Shown here: piece by piece, positions 28,408 through 37,391 of the stretch
Position numbering within the stretch: position 1 is the first letter of the stretch
Layout: every line of letters starts with the position of its first letter
NCBI RefSeq assembly: GCF_007988905.1
Contig: NZ_BJVA01000018.1
Coordinates: 1-55,114, forward strand
Source of the DNA: Gluconobacter kanchanaburiensis NBRC 103587
Lineage (GTDB): Bacteria; Pseudomonadota; Alphaproteobacteria; Acetobacterales; Acetobacteraceae
DNA: 55,114 nucleotides
Direction of reading: 5' to 3'
Translations under genes and position numbers: made by a program
The notes under the pieces: generated by a model
What the model was told of the DNA's origin: nothing
The model's input: only the letters and a program-made list of their open reading frames with translations
The model's database searches: none

Positions 28408-29942
28408 TGGTAGAGACCCTCATGTGTAACAGCGGCTTCAAACGTGCAGAACCGCTCTTCAAGCGCCCATTGCAGCCGGGCTTTTTCGCTGGATTTCAAA
28501 AACGCCGTGCAGGACGCGGATATGATGGGCAAAGTCTGGCAGGCCGGAACGAACTGCCCCGGCTGATGATCGGACCACAAACTTTCACCCGGCACGAATG
28601 CATAGTCCAGCCCGGCGCGAGACAGCGTTTTCAGATCGGCATAGGACAGATCATAGGTCTGAGCCGCGCGGACATATTCCTGCGTCAGATCCCCGCGTGA
28701 GACGCCCTCATCATCCGTGGACAGCGCCATCGGCACCCCGGCCCTGCGATACAGCGAAAACGGATGTGCCGCGCCTTTGACGCCGAGTATCTCGTCATTG
28801 CTGGTGAGGTTGATTTCCACCATCACAAAACGCCGCGCCATTTCAGACAGCAGCGATTCAGGATCGTCCTCCAGTGCCACATCGACCCCATGCCCGATCC
28901 GGCTGGCCCCCGCCACTTCGACGGCTGCACGGATATGGTGCCGCAGCCCCTCAGTCGGGACGAGGCCCGTCGTGAGCTCACCGGCATGCAGGCTCAATTT
29001 CACGCCGGGATACACGCCGTTCAGAAAATGGAACATCCGCATATGCAGGTCATAGTCACGCATGGCGGTGGGATCGTCTTCGGGTGCCACGATATTAAGC
29101 CCGACGAAGCGCGGATCGGCCTTCACAGTTGCATAACCTGCATCGAGCTGAGCATAAACGGCCTGAGGCGGCAGCGTCCGTAGGGTCTGGAACAGGTAGC
29201 GCACCGTAACAGCACATCCCGGATGGGCCTGCGGTGTTCCACATTTCAGCACATCCTTCGCCTGAGCCTCCATCCGATCCGTCTCAGCACGCGCTTTCTG
29301 CACCAGTGCCGGAATTTCAGAGGCAAGCGCCTGATGCGCGGAAGCGAGGTCGTCGCCCTGCAACGGATGATGAAAACCGGCCCCGATCATCGGGCCGATT
29401 CCAGGCGAGATCATCAGTTCCAGATACGTCACATGATCCCGTGCGGCGCGGTCGCGGGCTTCGGCCAGCATCTCGCCCCCATGCGCATCGGCGATGGCGT
29501 TAAATCGGGCGAAGGTCGCGAAGAAATGGTCGTGGCCAGACGCATCGCCCGCAGACGGCACAAAATCGCGCATAGACAACGCATCGATCAGCGCGTTTTC
29601 CGATCCTGTATGATGCGACAGATCGGCAGCAGGAAACTCGCTGTCTCCCGGATGCGTGCAGGCATGATCGAGAATACGCTTTTCCGTCAGGGAGACGCAA
29701 AGCCCATCGCGCGCAGCCCAGTCCAGCATACTTTCGGCGTAGATCGCGCCGACCAGATGATTGTGCAGGTCCGCTCCTTTTGGGAAAGCCCGCAGGAACA
29801 TGTTCAGACGGACCGGATCATTCCGGACATAATCATAAATCTGCGCGGCGGACGGGGCAGCGCGTGCGACCGAACTCAGTGCCAGAATGGACGTCATGCC
29901 CAGCACAGAAGCGGGCAGAATGGAGCAGAAAAGATGTCGCAT
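28404..29942 (-). CDS. Exported adenosine deaminase-like protein
   Basis: This 512-residue metal-dependent amidohydrolase has an N-terminal signal peptide (cleavage near ARA, residue 28) and is predicted periplasmic. The zinc ligands and catalytic residues of adenosine deaminases are present: His60-x-His62 in DLHNHL, LHAGE, RIGHGVD and STDDEG. It is longer than cytosolic Add proteins, as are secreted ADA-like growth-factor forms. It likely converts adenosine to inosine outside the cytoplasm, before the product meets the coupled NUP protein. A 157-base region separates it from the divergent queG. Confidence 0.87.
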   Translation of the reverse strand: MRHLFCSILPASVLGMTSILALSSVARAAPSAAQIYDYVRNDPVRLNMFLRAFPKGADLHNHLVGAIYAESMLDWAARDGLCVSLTEKRILDHACTHPGDSEFPAADLSHHTGSENALIDALSMRDFVPSAGDASGHDHFFATFARFNAIADAHGGEMLAEARDRAARDHVTYLELMISPGIGPMIGAGFHHPLQGDDLASAHQALASEIPALVQKARAETDRMEAQAKDVLKCGTPQAHPGCAVTVRYLFQTLRTLPPQAVYAQLDAGYATVKADPRFVGLNIVAPEDDPTAMRDYDLHMRMFHFLNGVYPGVKLSLHAGELTTGLVPTEGLRHHIRAAVEVAGASRIGHGVDVALEDDPESLLSEMARRFVMVEINLTSNDEILGVKGAAHPFSLYRRAGVPMALSTDDEGVSRGDLTQEYVRAAQTYDLSYADLKTLSRAGLDYAFVPGESLWSDHQPGQFVPACQTLPIISASCTAFLKSSEKARLQWALEERFCTFEAAVTHEGLYQ

Positions 29943-30099
29943 CGCCCAACGATGCCGCTCCGCCCCCGGCGTGGCAAGCCATTTTCAGATCGTGACAAAT
30001 CCTGTCTAACACCGCCATCCGCAACAGCAGAAAAGCTGGCCCGCTCGCGCTTGCGATGGCATAACGGCCTCCCGTTCACCGGCAAGATCCGTCCCTTCC

Positions 30100-31158
30100 A
30101 TGCGTACGTCCCAAAAAGCCGACACAGGGCTCGAAACCCGGATTACGGATCATGCCCGCCATCTGGGTTTTGATGCGGTTGGGTTCTGCAAGGCCGAACT
30201 TGGTCCCGAAGTAGCGCAGGGATTGCGGGAATTCGTCGCACAAGGCCATCACGGAACTATGGAGTGGATGGAGACTCGCATCGAAGAACGCGCCCATCCC
30301 CAGGCGCTGTGGCCCGAAGTACAGAGCGTAATTTCGCTGGGCCTTTCCTATGCTCCTGCGGAAGGCCCAACGACCGATCCCGAATGCGGCAACATCTCCG
30401 TCTATGCCCGTAACCGCGACTATCACGACGTCATCAAAGGCATGCTCAAACATCTGGCGCAGTATGTCGTCAAATTAGGCGGACCGGAGACGCAGGTGAA
30501 GGTGTTCGTTGATACCGCGCCGGTTTCGGAGCGCGCGCTGGCGGAAAAGGCGCAGCTCGGCTGGACGGGAAAACACACCTGTCTCGTCTCGCGGGAACAT
30601 GGCTCCTGGCTGCTTCTGGGCGAAATCTACACCACGCTGGAACTAACACCGTCCCAACCAACAGGCGGAAGCTGCGGATCCTGCACACGCTGCCTGACCG
30701 CCTGCCCGACAGATGCCTTTACGGCACCCGGAAAAATGGACGCGAGGCGCTGCATCTCCTATCTGACAATCGAGCATAAAGGCCCGATCCCTCACGATCT
30801 GCGCCCCAAAATTGGCAATCATATCTATGGGTGCGACGACTGCCTGTCCGTCTGTCCGTGGAACCGCTTTGCGGAGAGCGCGCGGCATATCAAACTTCAG
30901 GCGCGTCCTGAACTTGTCGCCCCAAAGCTCGACGAACTGGTCCGGCTGGATGATGTGGCCTTCCGCACGTTTTTTTCCGCCTCTCCGATCAAGCGGATCG
31001 GGCGCAACCGGTTCGTACGCAACGTGCTGATTGCTATCGGCAACTCCGCCGACCCAACACTGGCCTCGTCAGCACGGGCTTTGTTGAACGATCCGGACCC
31101 TGATATTTCCGAAACCGCGCACTGGGCCTTGAACCGCCTTGAGGGGCAGTCGGCATGA
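30100..31158 (+). CDS. queG: Epoxyqueuosine reductase
   Basis: QueG reduces epoxyqueuosine in tRNA to queuosine, using cobalamin and two 4Fe-4S clusters. The 352-residue product has the N-terminal cobalamin-binding domain, then two ferredoxin-like cysteine sets (CGSCTRCLTACP and CDDCLSVCP) and a C-terminal HEAT-like repeat. It is the last step after queA and tgt, about 3 kb away. There is no clear ribosome site before the ATG. It overlaps the next gene by ATGA. Confidence 0.95.
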   Translation: MRTSQKADTGLETRITDHARHLGFDAVGFCKAELGPEVAQGLREFVAQGHHGTMEWMETRIEERAHPQALWPEVQSVISLGLSYAPAEGPTTDPECGNISVYARNRDYHDVIKGMLKHLAQYVVKLGGPETQVKVFVDTAPVSERALAEKAQLGWTGKHTCLVSREHGSWLLLGEIYTTLELTPSQPTGGSCGSCTRCLTACPTDAFTAPGKMDARRCISYLTIEHKGPIPHDLRPKIGNHIYGCDDCLSVCPWNRFAESARHIKLQARPELVAPKLDELVRLDDVAFRTFFSASPIKRIGRNRFVRNVLIAIGNSADPTLASSARALLNDPDPDISETAHWALNRLEGQSA

Positions 31159-31385
31159 GCGATCTCGTCAAACGCAGCCTGTCGCTTTCAGGGCACCGGA
31201 CGTCGGTTGCGCTGGAACCCGAATTCTGGACGGTGCTAGACGCGATGGCCGCACTGCGTCAGCAGAGCTTTGCGTCTCTGGTGGCGTCTCTCGACGCAGC
31301 ACGGCCACCGGAACGCCCGCTGGCTTCAGCCCTTCGCGTCGCGGCGCTGATACATCTTCAGAAAGACCACCGACCGGGTAACTAG
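31155..31385 (+). CDS. Ribbon-helix-helix domain protein
   Basis: The 76-residue protein has the RHH_4-type block KRSLSLSGHRTSVALEPEFW followed by a helix and a short basic end. Such proteins bind DNA as dimers; the target is not known. It is coupled to queG by an ATGA overlap, and its stop codon shares the four-base CTAG with the stop of the convergent neighbour. Confidence 0.78.
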   Translation: MSDLVKRSLSLSGHRTSVALEPEFWTVLDAMAALRQQSFASLVASLDAARPPERPLASALRVAALIHLQKDHRPGN

Positions 31386-31738
31386 CGCCCGGCACCATCT
31401 CCGGACAGACCCAGCCAGTCCGGATGTCTGCGCTCGACCCAGCGCAGGACACGCCCTTGCAGGCGGCGGAAAAACGGAATGTCCTGTGACAGCAGCATCA
31501 CGCCGACCGGCAGCATCCACAGCCCCAGAACCGGCAGAATAGACAACACGCCCCCCAGCAGGAATAGCACGCCCGCCGGAATCCGGACCCATCGGTGATC
31601 CGGCTGCCGCAGCCAGTTCAGCACTTTCTGCAACCGCTCAGGCAGACGCTTGATCAGAAGATCCAGCAGTTCGTCATCAGAGCGGAAAGGGACCAAAGTG
31701 GCAGCCTGGAACGAGGTGGACATACAAGTATCCGTCAT
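31382..31738 (-). CDS. Small membrane protein with PGPGW-like segment
   Basis: The 118-residue protein has an N-terminal soluble part with a basic helix and two closely spaced hydrophobic stretches (about 52-85) carrying the pattern AGVLFLLGGVLSILPVLGLW, then an Arg-rich tail. It resembles small proteins annotated as PGPGW transmembrane proteins; the function is unknown. The start at residue 6 (31723) is also possible and has GGAT six bases upstream. Confidence 0.65.
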   Translation of the reverse strand: MTDTCMSTSFQAATLVPFRSDDELLDLLIKRLPERLQKVLNWLRQPDHRWVRIPAGVLFLLGGVLSILPVLGLWMLPVGVMLLSQDIPFFRRLQGRVLRWVERRHPDWLGLSGDGAGR

Positions 31739-31898
31739 AAAACGAATTGAAGAACCTGCGCCTTAAAAGCATGAGACGGCGATAGGTTCGTAACTCCCGC
31801 CTTATACCACACCGCAGGCCCGGGCGGTTGGCCCATCCGGAGCACCCTGCCTGCGATCTGTCATTTGCCGCTGTGAGCAGGCGTGCTAGATTGATGAA

Positions 31899-32729
31899 AT
31901 GGCTATCTGGGGCAAGATGTTCGGTGGTGTCGCGGGCTTCGCGGTTGGTGGTCCTTTCGGAGCACTGATGGGCGCGGCGCTGGGACACGCTGCCGATAAT
32001 GGTTCGCTGCTCAAACCCTCGACAGGCGGCTGGAGCGATCGTTTCCCTGCGAATGGCCGTCCCGATCCCAACAGCGCGGCCTTTTTCGGCGCGGCCAAGA
32101 TCGCAGCAGCCCTCGGCAAACGCGACCAGCTCTATGCAATCGGCCTCGTCGCGCTCAGTGCCAAGATGGCCAAGATCGACGGGCCGGTAAACAGGCACGA
32201 GATCAACGCTTTCAAAACATGTTTCCAGTTCCCGCCCGATAACGTCAAAGAAGTGGGCATGCTGTTCGATCGTGCCCGCGACCGAACGGACGATTTCGAG
32301 ATGTATGCCCGCGAGATGGGCAAGGCCTATGCCGACAATACGGCGCCTCTGGAAAATCTCATGACGGCGTTGTTCCGTATCGCCCGAGCCGATGCGGGGC
32401 CGAGCCGTGAACTGCACCCCAAGGAACTTGATTTCCTCCAGCGCGTACACCGCGCCTTTGGTCTGCCGTCCGGAGCATGGGAAAGAGCGGAAAACGGTAA
32501 CAGCCGCGCGTCCAGCGGGAACGAACCGGATGCCTATCGCATTCTCGGCATCACCCGCAGCGCGACGGATACGGAAATCAGGGTCCGCTGGCGCACGCTG
32601 ATCCGTGAGCACCATCCCGACGTCCTCGCCCAGAAACCCATGACAGAAGCTGAACGCAGGCGTGCCCAGGACCGCGTTGCGCGGATCAATGCCGCCTGGG
32701 ACCGGATCAAGCGCGACCGCCAGCTCTGA
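31899..32729 (+). CDS. TerB and J-domain protein (DjlA-like)
   Basis: The 276-residue product begins with a glycine-rich hydrophobic segment (about 6-30) that may insert in the membrane, followed by a TerB helical domain (about 65-185) and a C-terminal J domain with the HPD motif at 239-241. This is the DjlA layout. J proteins of this type stimulate DnaK at the inner membrane. It is monocistronic, and divergent from the small membrane protein gene upstream. Confidence 0.85.
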   Translation: MAIWGKMFGGVAGFAVGGPFGALMGAALGHAADNGSLLKPSTGGWSDRFPANGRPDPNSAAFFGAAKIAAALGKRDQLYAIGLVALSAKMAKIDGPVNRHEINAFKTCFQFPPDNVKEVGMLFDRARDRTDDFEMYAREMGKAYADNTAPLENLMTALFRIARADAGPSRELHPKELDFLQRVHRAFGLPSGAWERAENGNSRASSGNEPDAYRILGITRSATDTEIRVRWRTLIREHHPDVLAQKPMTEAERRRAQDRVARINAAWDRIKRDRQL

Positions 32730-32907
32730 CTGACCGTTCTGGCAAGCGGCTTTGATCTTTCGCGATCATTGCGAAACTTTCAGTCGTGCGAAAACTACAG
32801 CACTCTCAACCGGCAAGAAAGATGTGCCATGGGACTGAGCATGGTCATCTTCGTTATTCTCGTCCTCATGAGCCATGATCTGATCTCGAAAAATCTCCGC
32901 ATACAAA

Positions 32908-32939
32908 AAAAACCGCGCCCCTCACGAAGCACGGTTTTT
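32908..32939. terminator. Bidirectional terminator after the polyol dehydrogenase gene
   Basis: AAAAACCG (32908-32915) pairs with CGGTTTTT (32932-32939) with partial pairing inside a 16-base loop, and A- and T-runs lie on both flanks. It lies between the end of the TerB/J gene and the end of the convergent dehydrogenase gene. Confidence 0.8.
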
Positions 32940-32959
32940 CTCTCCTCTGGGAACGAGGG

Positions 32960-34417
32960 TCAGACCGGAATGGCGGCCTTCACTCCTTTTTCGCGGATCA
33001 CTTTCCGCAATGCGATGACTTTCTGATCCAGTTCGGACGTATCCAGATCGCGCCACCCGTCGAATGCCGGGAGCTTCAGAGAGCTTTCGAAATCGTCAGC
33101 CTTGGCAAGCTTCCATTCGGCGTCACCATAAGTCGGCTCGGACGATTCATACGTCCCGCCTTTCTCGTCCCGCCCACGCAGCATTTCGAGATAGGACGCA
33201 ATTCCGAACGCAATGCGTGACAGATCCCGCTTGCCTTCGATCGCCCGGCGCACGGTTTCCGTCCAGAACACCTGAACCTTGGAACAGCCGTCGCTGGCAA
33301 TCCGGAGTGTCTGGTCCGACATCGCTTTGTTGGAGAAGCGGCTGATGACGCTGTCCCGGTAGCCTTCGAGCGTCATGCCTGAAGGCGCCTTCAGTGTCGG
33401 GATAACATCCTTGTTGAGGTAGTTCTTCAGATTGCCAAGGAGTTCACTGTCTTCAATGGCATCATCCACATTCTCATAGCCGACCAGAATGCCTGGGAAG
33501 CACAGTGTGACGTGCCCGGCATTGAGCATCCGGATTTTGACGTGCTCCCAGTCCGTCACGTCCCGGACCATCTGCACACCGGCTTTTTCAAGCGGCGGAC
33601 GGCCATCTGCGAACTGGTCTTCCAGCACCCACTGGTGGAAATCCTCAGCCACCAGCGGCAGGTCGTCATCCAGCCCGCTAGCCGTGTTCAGCTTCTTCGC
33701 AATGGCCGTTGAAACGGTCGGGGTGATACGATCGACCATTCCGTTCGGGAAAGTCGCGTTCTCCTCGATCCATTTCGCCAGTTCCGGATCGCGCGCTTTC
33801 GCATAGCCGAGGAAGGCCTTGCGGGCGACATTGCCGTTATGGCGCAGGTTGTCACAGGACATGACCGTAAACGCCTTGTGTCCGGCATCCCGACGGCGAC
33901 GCAGGGCTTCGACGACATAACCGAAGACAGTGGACGGCTTTTCCGGGTTCTGCAGATCAGCTTTCACCGCCGCATTTTCCAGATCGAACGCACCCGTCGT
34001 CTCGTTGATGTTGTAGCCACCTTCCGTGATCGTCATGGACACGATGCGGATGGCAGGGTCGGCCAGATGCTTCAACACGGCTTCCGGATCGGCCGGGGCG
34101 AGAAGATAATCGCGTAAGGCCCCCATGACCCGCACCGTGCTTTTGCCGGAAGGTGCCGTCTCGGTCAGGGAATACAGGCAGTCCTGCTTTTTGAACTCCT
34201 CAGCCTTTTTCTTTGAACGGTCGCTACCCGTCAGACCAACGCCAATGATCGCCCAGTCAGGCGCATGTTCGAGAATCTGCTCCACATAAAACGCTTCATG
34301 CGCCCGGAAAAAATTACCGACGCCAAAATGCACGATCCCCGGTTTCACGCCATCAATATCGTAAGGGGGCGCCTGGACATTGGCTGGAAGAGATTTGAGG
34401 GTTTCGCGCGTAATCAT
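32960..34417 (-). CDS. Mannitol 2-dehydrogenase family polyol oxidoreductase
   Basis: This 485-residue enzyme belongs to the long-chain polyol-specific dehydrogenases, which interconvert D-mannitol and D-fructose or related pairs with NAD(P)H. The N-terminal GVGNFFRAH segment binds the cofactor. The catalytic Lys294, Asn299 and His302 appear in KIRMLNAGH, at the family spacing. It is very like Gluconobacter proteins described as mannitol dehydrogenase or NADPH-dependent L-sorbose reductase, so the preferred sugar is uncertain. GGAG six bases before the ATG decides the start, 26 codons inside the open frame. Confidence 0.93.
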   Translation of the reverse strand: MITRETLKSLPANVQAPPYDIDGVKPGIVHFGVGNFFRAHEAFYVEQILEHAPDWAIIGVGLTGSDRSKKKAEEFKKQDCLYSLTETAPSGKSTVRVMGALRDYLLAPADPEAVLKHLADPAIRIVSMTITEGGYNINETTGAFDLENAAVKADLQNPEKPSTVFGYVVEALRRRRDAGHKAFTVMSCDNLRHNGNVARKAFLGYAKARDPELAKWIEENATFPNGMVDRITPTVSTAIAKKLNTASGLDDDLPLVAEDFHQWVLEDQFADGRPPLEKAGVQMVRDVTDWEHVKIRMLNAGHVTLCFPGILVGYENVDDAIEDSELLGNLKNYLNKDVIPTLKAPSGMTLEGYRDSVISRFSNKAMSDQTLRIASDGCSKVQVFWTETVRRAIEGKRDLSRIAFGIASYLEMLRGRDEKGGTYESSEPTYGDAEWKLAKADDFESSLKLPAFDGWRDLDTSELDQKVIALRKVIREKGVKAAIPV

Positions 34418-34577
34418 GGACTTCTCCGTGGTTTCGGGCCGGTCGCTGACGGGGACCGACAAGGCCGGGCATGGGCCATCATAACGCGGAAACAACGTGA
34501 GAGCCGAATGACGGTTTCAACAGCACTCCCGGCGCCGGAGACCGTGATGCGGAGACCATGCCATATCGGACATGCCT

Positions 34578-35645
34578 TCAGAGGTCCTTCGCGGCACTCG
34601 CATCCCCGCGCATCACCACCCCGACAACCCGCTCCAGATCTTCACGGAACAGGGACATGACAAAGCGCATTTCCGGCCGCGTTTGTTCTTCCAGACGCGG
34701 GAGAAGATCGAGAATTTCCTCATCTTCGGATCCGTTTTTATGCTGGCTGCTATTCCCCGAAAGCTGTTTTTCACAGCAATGCGCCAACGCACGAAGCGCA
34801 TGACTCAGCCCTTTGTAGAGCGGCAGAAGTCCCGTGTTACCGGCCGCACGCCCCGTAGCGATCGCACGGGCCACCAGCATCGTGTCATTCATCAGCCGCC
34901 GCATGAGTCGCGGGAGAGCCGCCAGAACCGGGTCGCGCGTTTCCAGTTCGGCCCAGCGCTCACGCCGCGCTTCGGTCACGGCGTCTTCCAGTTCCTTCAG
35001 CAACGCCACGCAGTCATCGTTCTGATGTTCGATCGCCGTCCAGCCGGTATTCTGGTCAAGGGCGCTTTTAAGAAGCTGGTCCATCCGTCGCAGCAGACGC
35101 GCGGCCGTATGAAATGCCTGTTTGCGGGCACTGCTGTGCAGAATGAAGAATGAGACCACGATCGAAACCGCGACACCAACGACAATAGCGAGAAGCCGTG
35201 TGATCATGGGCAGGAACGGACTGCCATGACTGGGGAACAGATAGACGATCATCAACGTAATGCAGGCAAAGCGCAGCGTCGGCTGAATGGCTGTGAGAAA
35301 CACCAGCGGTGCCAGCATGATCCAGAAGGGGATCCAGCGCAGGCCCGTCGTAATTTCCAGCACAACCGCACACACACCCGCCATCGCTCCGATCAGCGTG
35401 CCGCTGATCTGGTCCCGGGCCGTCGTCATGGTCTGGCTGATGCTGGACTGTGTCACGATCAGCGCTGTCACCAGTGCCCAGATCGTTTCCTGCAGATGCA
35501 TGAGCGAACCCACGATCCACGCCGTGACAACCGAGACCAGAACCCGGATGGTCTGACGCGTCGCAGGGCGCATCACTTCGCGCCAACTGCTGTTCCGGGG
35601 CGGGATGGAGAGCCATTTCCGACTCAGGCGCGTCATGAAATTCAT
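34578..35645 (-). CDS. FUSC family membrane protein
   Basis: The 355-residue protein has a hydrophobic N-terminal half with about six membrane helices and the FUSC-type block ETIWALVTALIVTQSSISQT, followed by GTLIGAMAGV, and a cytoplasmic helical second half. The family includes the AaeB and YccS proteins, linked to efflux of aromatic acids. The substrate is not known. It starts 29 bases after the protease stop, so the two may be cotranscribed. Confidence 0.82.
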   Translation of the reverse strand: MNFMTRLSRKWLSIPPRNSSWREVMRPATRQTIRVLVSVVTAWIVGSLMHLQETIWALVTALIVTQSSISQTMTTARDQISGTLIGAMAGVCAVVLEITTGLRWIPFWIMLAPLVFLTAIQPTLRFACITLMIVYLFPSHGSPFLPMITRLLAIVVGVAVSIVVSFFILHSSARKQAFHTAARLLRRMDQLLKSALDQNTGWTAIEHQNDDCVALLKELEDAVTEARRERWAELETRDPVLAALPRLMRRLMNDTMLVARAIATGRAAGNTGLLPLYKGLSHALRALAHCCEKQLSGNSSQHKNGSEDEEILDLLPRLEEQTRPEMRFVMSLFREDLERVVGVVMRGDASAAKDL

Positions 35646-35673
35646 GGGGCCGTTTCAGCGCGAAGAGAACAGT

Positions 35674-37266
35674 TCAGTTCCCAAGGAATGGAACCGGAAC
35701 CCAGCGCAGTCCGTCATCATCCTGAAGCAGCAGCAGTACTTCAGTCTTTTTGCGATCATGCAGGCGTTGTATGGCTTTTGCGAAATCGTCGGGCGTGTTG
35801 ATCTGATCCTGCCCGACTTGCGTGATCACATTCCCTTCCGCAATCCCACGTGATGCGGCGGGGCTTCCAGCCTCGACACGCGAGACGAGGACGCCGCGCT
35901 GATCGTCAGAGAGCGCATATTGTGTGCGAGCATCGGCGTCGATCGAACTGACCGTCACCCCAAGCTCACCCAGGGCTGCATGGCGATGTTCCGGCTGATG
36001 CGTGTCGGAAGGCGGCATGTCCGGCGGCGTTGGAGACTGCGCGAGCGTGATCGGCAGCGTTTTGAAGGCCCCCTTGTGCCAGACCGTCAACTGCGCCTGC
36101 GTCCCCGGCAGGATGGACGCGATGATACGCGGCATGGTCTGGCCGGTCACATCCTGATCACCCACGCGGGTGATGATGTCACCAACCTCGAGCCCGGCTT
36201 TCGCAGCCGGTCCCTTGGGGTCGATTTCCGAGACCAGCGTGCCCTTGCCATTGGAACCGTCCGGCTTGTGGAAATCGAGCGTCTCTGCAATGTCGTTCGT
36301 CACGTCCTGGAATTTCAGGCCCATCCAGCCTCGCGAAACATGCCCCGTACGTCGGAGCTGATCGATGATCCCCCGCGCATCATCGGCCGGGATAGCGAAG
36401 CCGATACCAATGGAATCACCACCCGCGCCGCCATAGATCAGCGTGTTGATCCCGATGACCTCGCCAGAGAGGTTGAACAGCGGACCACCCGAGTTGCCGC
36501 GATTAATGGCGGCGTCGGTCTGGATATAGTCGTCGTACAGACCATGTTCGACATTCCGCCCGCGCGAAGAAATGATGCCTGCCGTCACGGTTCCGTTCAA
36601 CCCAAACGGGTTGCCGATCGCCAGAACCCAGTCCCCGATCCGCGCCCTGTCGCTCCGGCCCAGCGGAACGGTCGGCAGCGGGTGTTTCGGCTTGACTTCC
36701 AGCACGGCCAGATCGACCTGACTGTCCCGCCCCACAATGCGGGCTGGCATTTCGGTCCCATCCTGCAATGTGACGCTGACCTGATCCGCCCCTTCGATGA
36801 CGTGGTTGTTCGTCACGATAATGCCGGATGCATCGATAATGAAACCTGACCCCAGCGCCTGCTGGCGGCGCGGCGGCCGGTTCGGAGCGGGCTTGTGCTT
36901 CAGGTAATCGTGGAAAAACTTCTCTAGCGGAGAACCAGGTTGGAAAGAGGGCACCTGCGGTCCATCGGGATCACTGGAATCCGGCCCCTTGTCATCATTT
37001 TTGGCAGGCTTGAGCACCGCGGATGTCGAGACATTCACGACCGACGGCAACAACCTGTTCGCCAGATCCGCAAAGCTCGACGGCACGGAACGCGGCGCAG
37101 GTGTCGGCACCGAAGACGGCTGACCCGAGACCGGTGGCGCATTCTGGGCAAAAGCAGAGCCACCGCTCCATCCCCCGGCGACGGACAGAGCCAGACCGGA
37201 AACAGCAAGACAGGCAGCACGACGGACAGCAAGGCGGACGCCGGAGCGAACAAACAGGTTTCTCAT
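35674..37266 (-). CDS. Do-like periplasmic serine protease (DegP/HtrA family)
   Basis: This 530-residue protease degrades or refolds damaged envelope proteins. A signal peptide (AFA-Q near residue 40) is followed by a trypsin-like domain with the triad His155 (TNNHVI), Asp185 (QVDLAV) and Ser259 (RGNSGGPLF), and by two PDZ domains. The ATG at 37266 is used; a GTG two codons earlier is also in frame. It faces mrp across 125 bases, and a seven-base hairpin lies in that interval. Confidence 0.94.
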   Translation of the reverse strand: MRNLFVRSGVRLAVRRAACLAVSGLALSVAGGWSGGSAFAQNAPPVSGQPSSVPTPAPRSVPSSFADLANRLLPSVVNVSTSAVLKPAKNDDKGPDSSDPDGPQVPSFQPGSPLEKFFHDYLKHKPAPNRPPRRQQALGSGFIIDASGIIVTNNHVIEGADQVSVTLQDGTEMPARIVGRDSQVDLAVLEVKPKHPLPTVPLGRSDRARIGDWVLAIGNPFGLNGTVTAGIISSRGRNVEHGLYDDYIQTDAAINRGNSGGPLFNLSGEVIGINTLIYGGAGGDSIGIGFAIPADDARGIIDQLRRTGHVSRGWMGLKFQDVTNDIAETLDFHKPDGSNGKGTLVSEIDPKGPAAKAGLEVGDIITRVGDQDVTGQTMPRIIASILPGTQAQLTVWHKGAFKTLPITLAQSPTPPDMPPSDTHQPEHRHAALGELGVTVSSIDADARTQYALSDDQRGVLVSRVEAGSPAASRGIAEGNVITQVGQDQINTPDDFAKAIQRLHDRKKTEVLLLLQDDDGLRWVPVPFLGN

Positions 37267-37302
37267 ACCCACACGCTAACGCAGAACGTGGCCCTTCGTC
37301 AC

Positions 37303-37321
37303 CATCCTGCCGTTCAGGATG
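37303..37321. repeat. Short inverted repeat in the degP/mrp interval
   Basis: CATCCTG (37303-37309) and CAGGATG (37315-37321) form a perfect seven-base stem with a five-base loop, 37-55 bases before the protease start. It could be an operator or a leader hairpin. Confidence 0.35.
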
Positions 37322-37391
37322 CGTTTTCGGACCTGCCATGCTAGGGTCAGGGTCCCTATCCGATATGACATTTCCCTGATGAGAGCCCGGC

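Noticed and set aside
32769-33026. 85-codon frame with a hydrophobic start after the TerB/J gene
   Set aside because: It runs through a terminator hairpin and into the end of the dehydrogenase gene.
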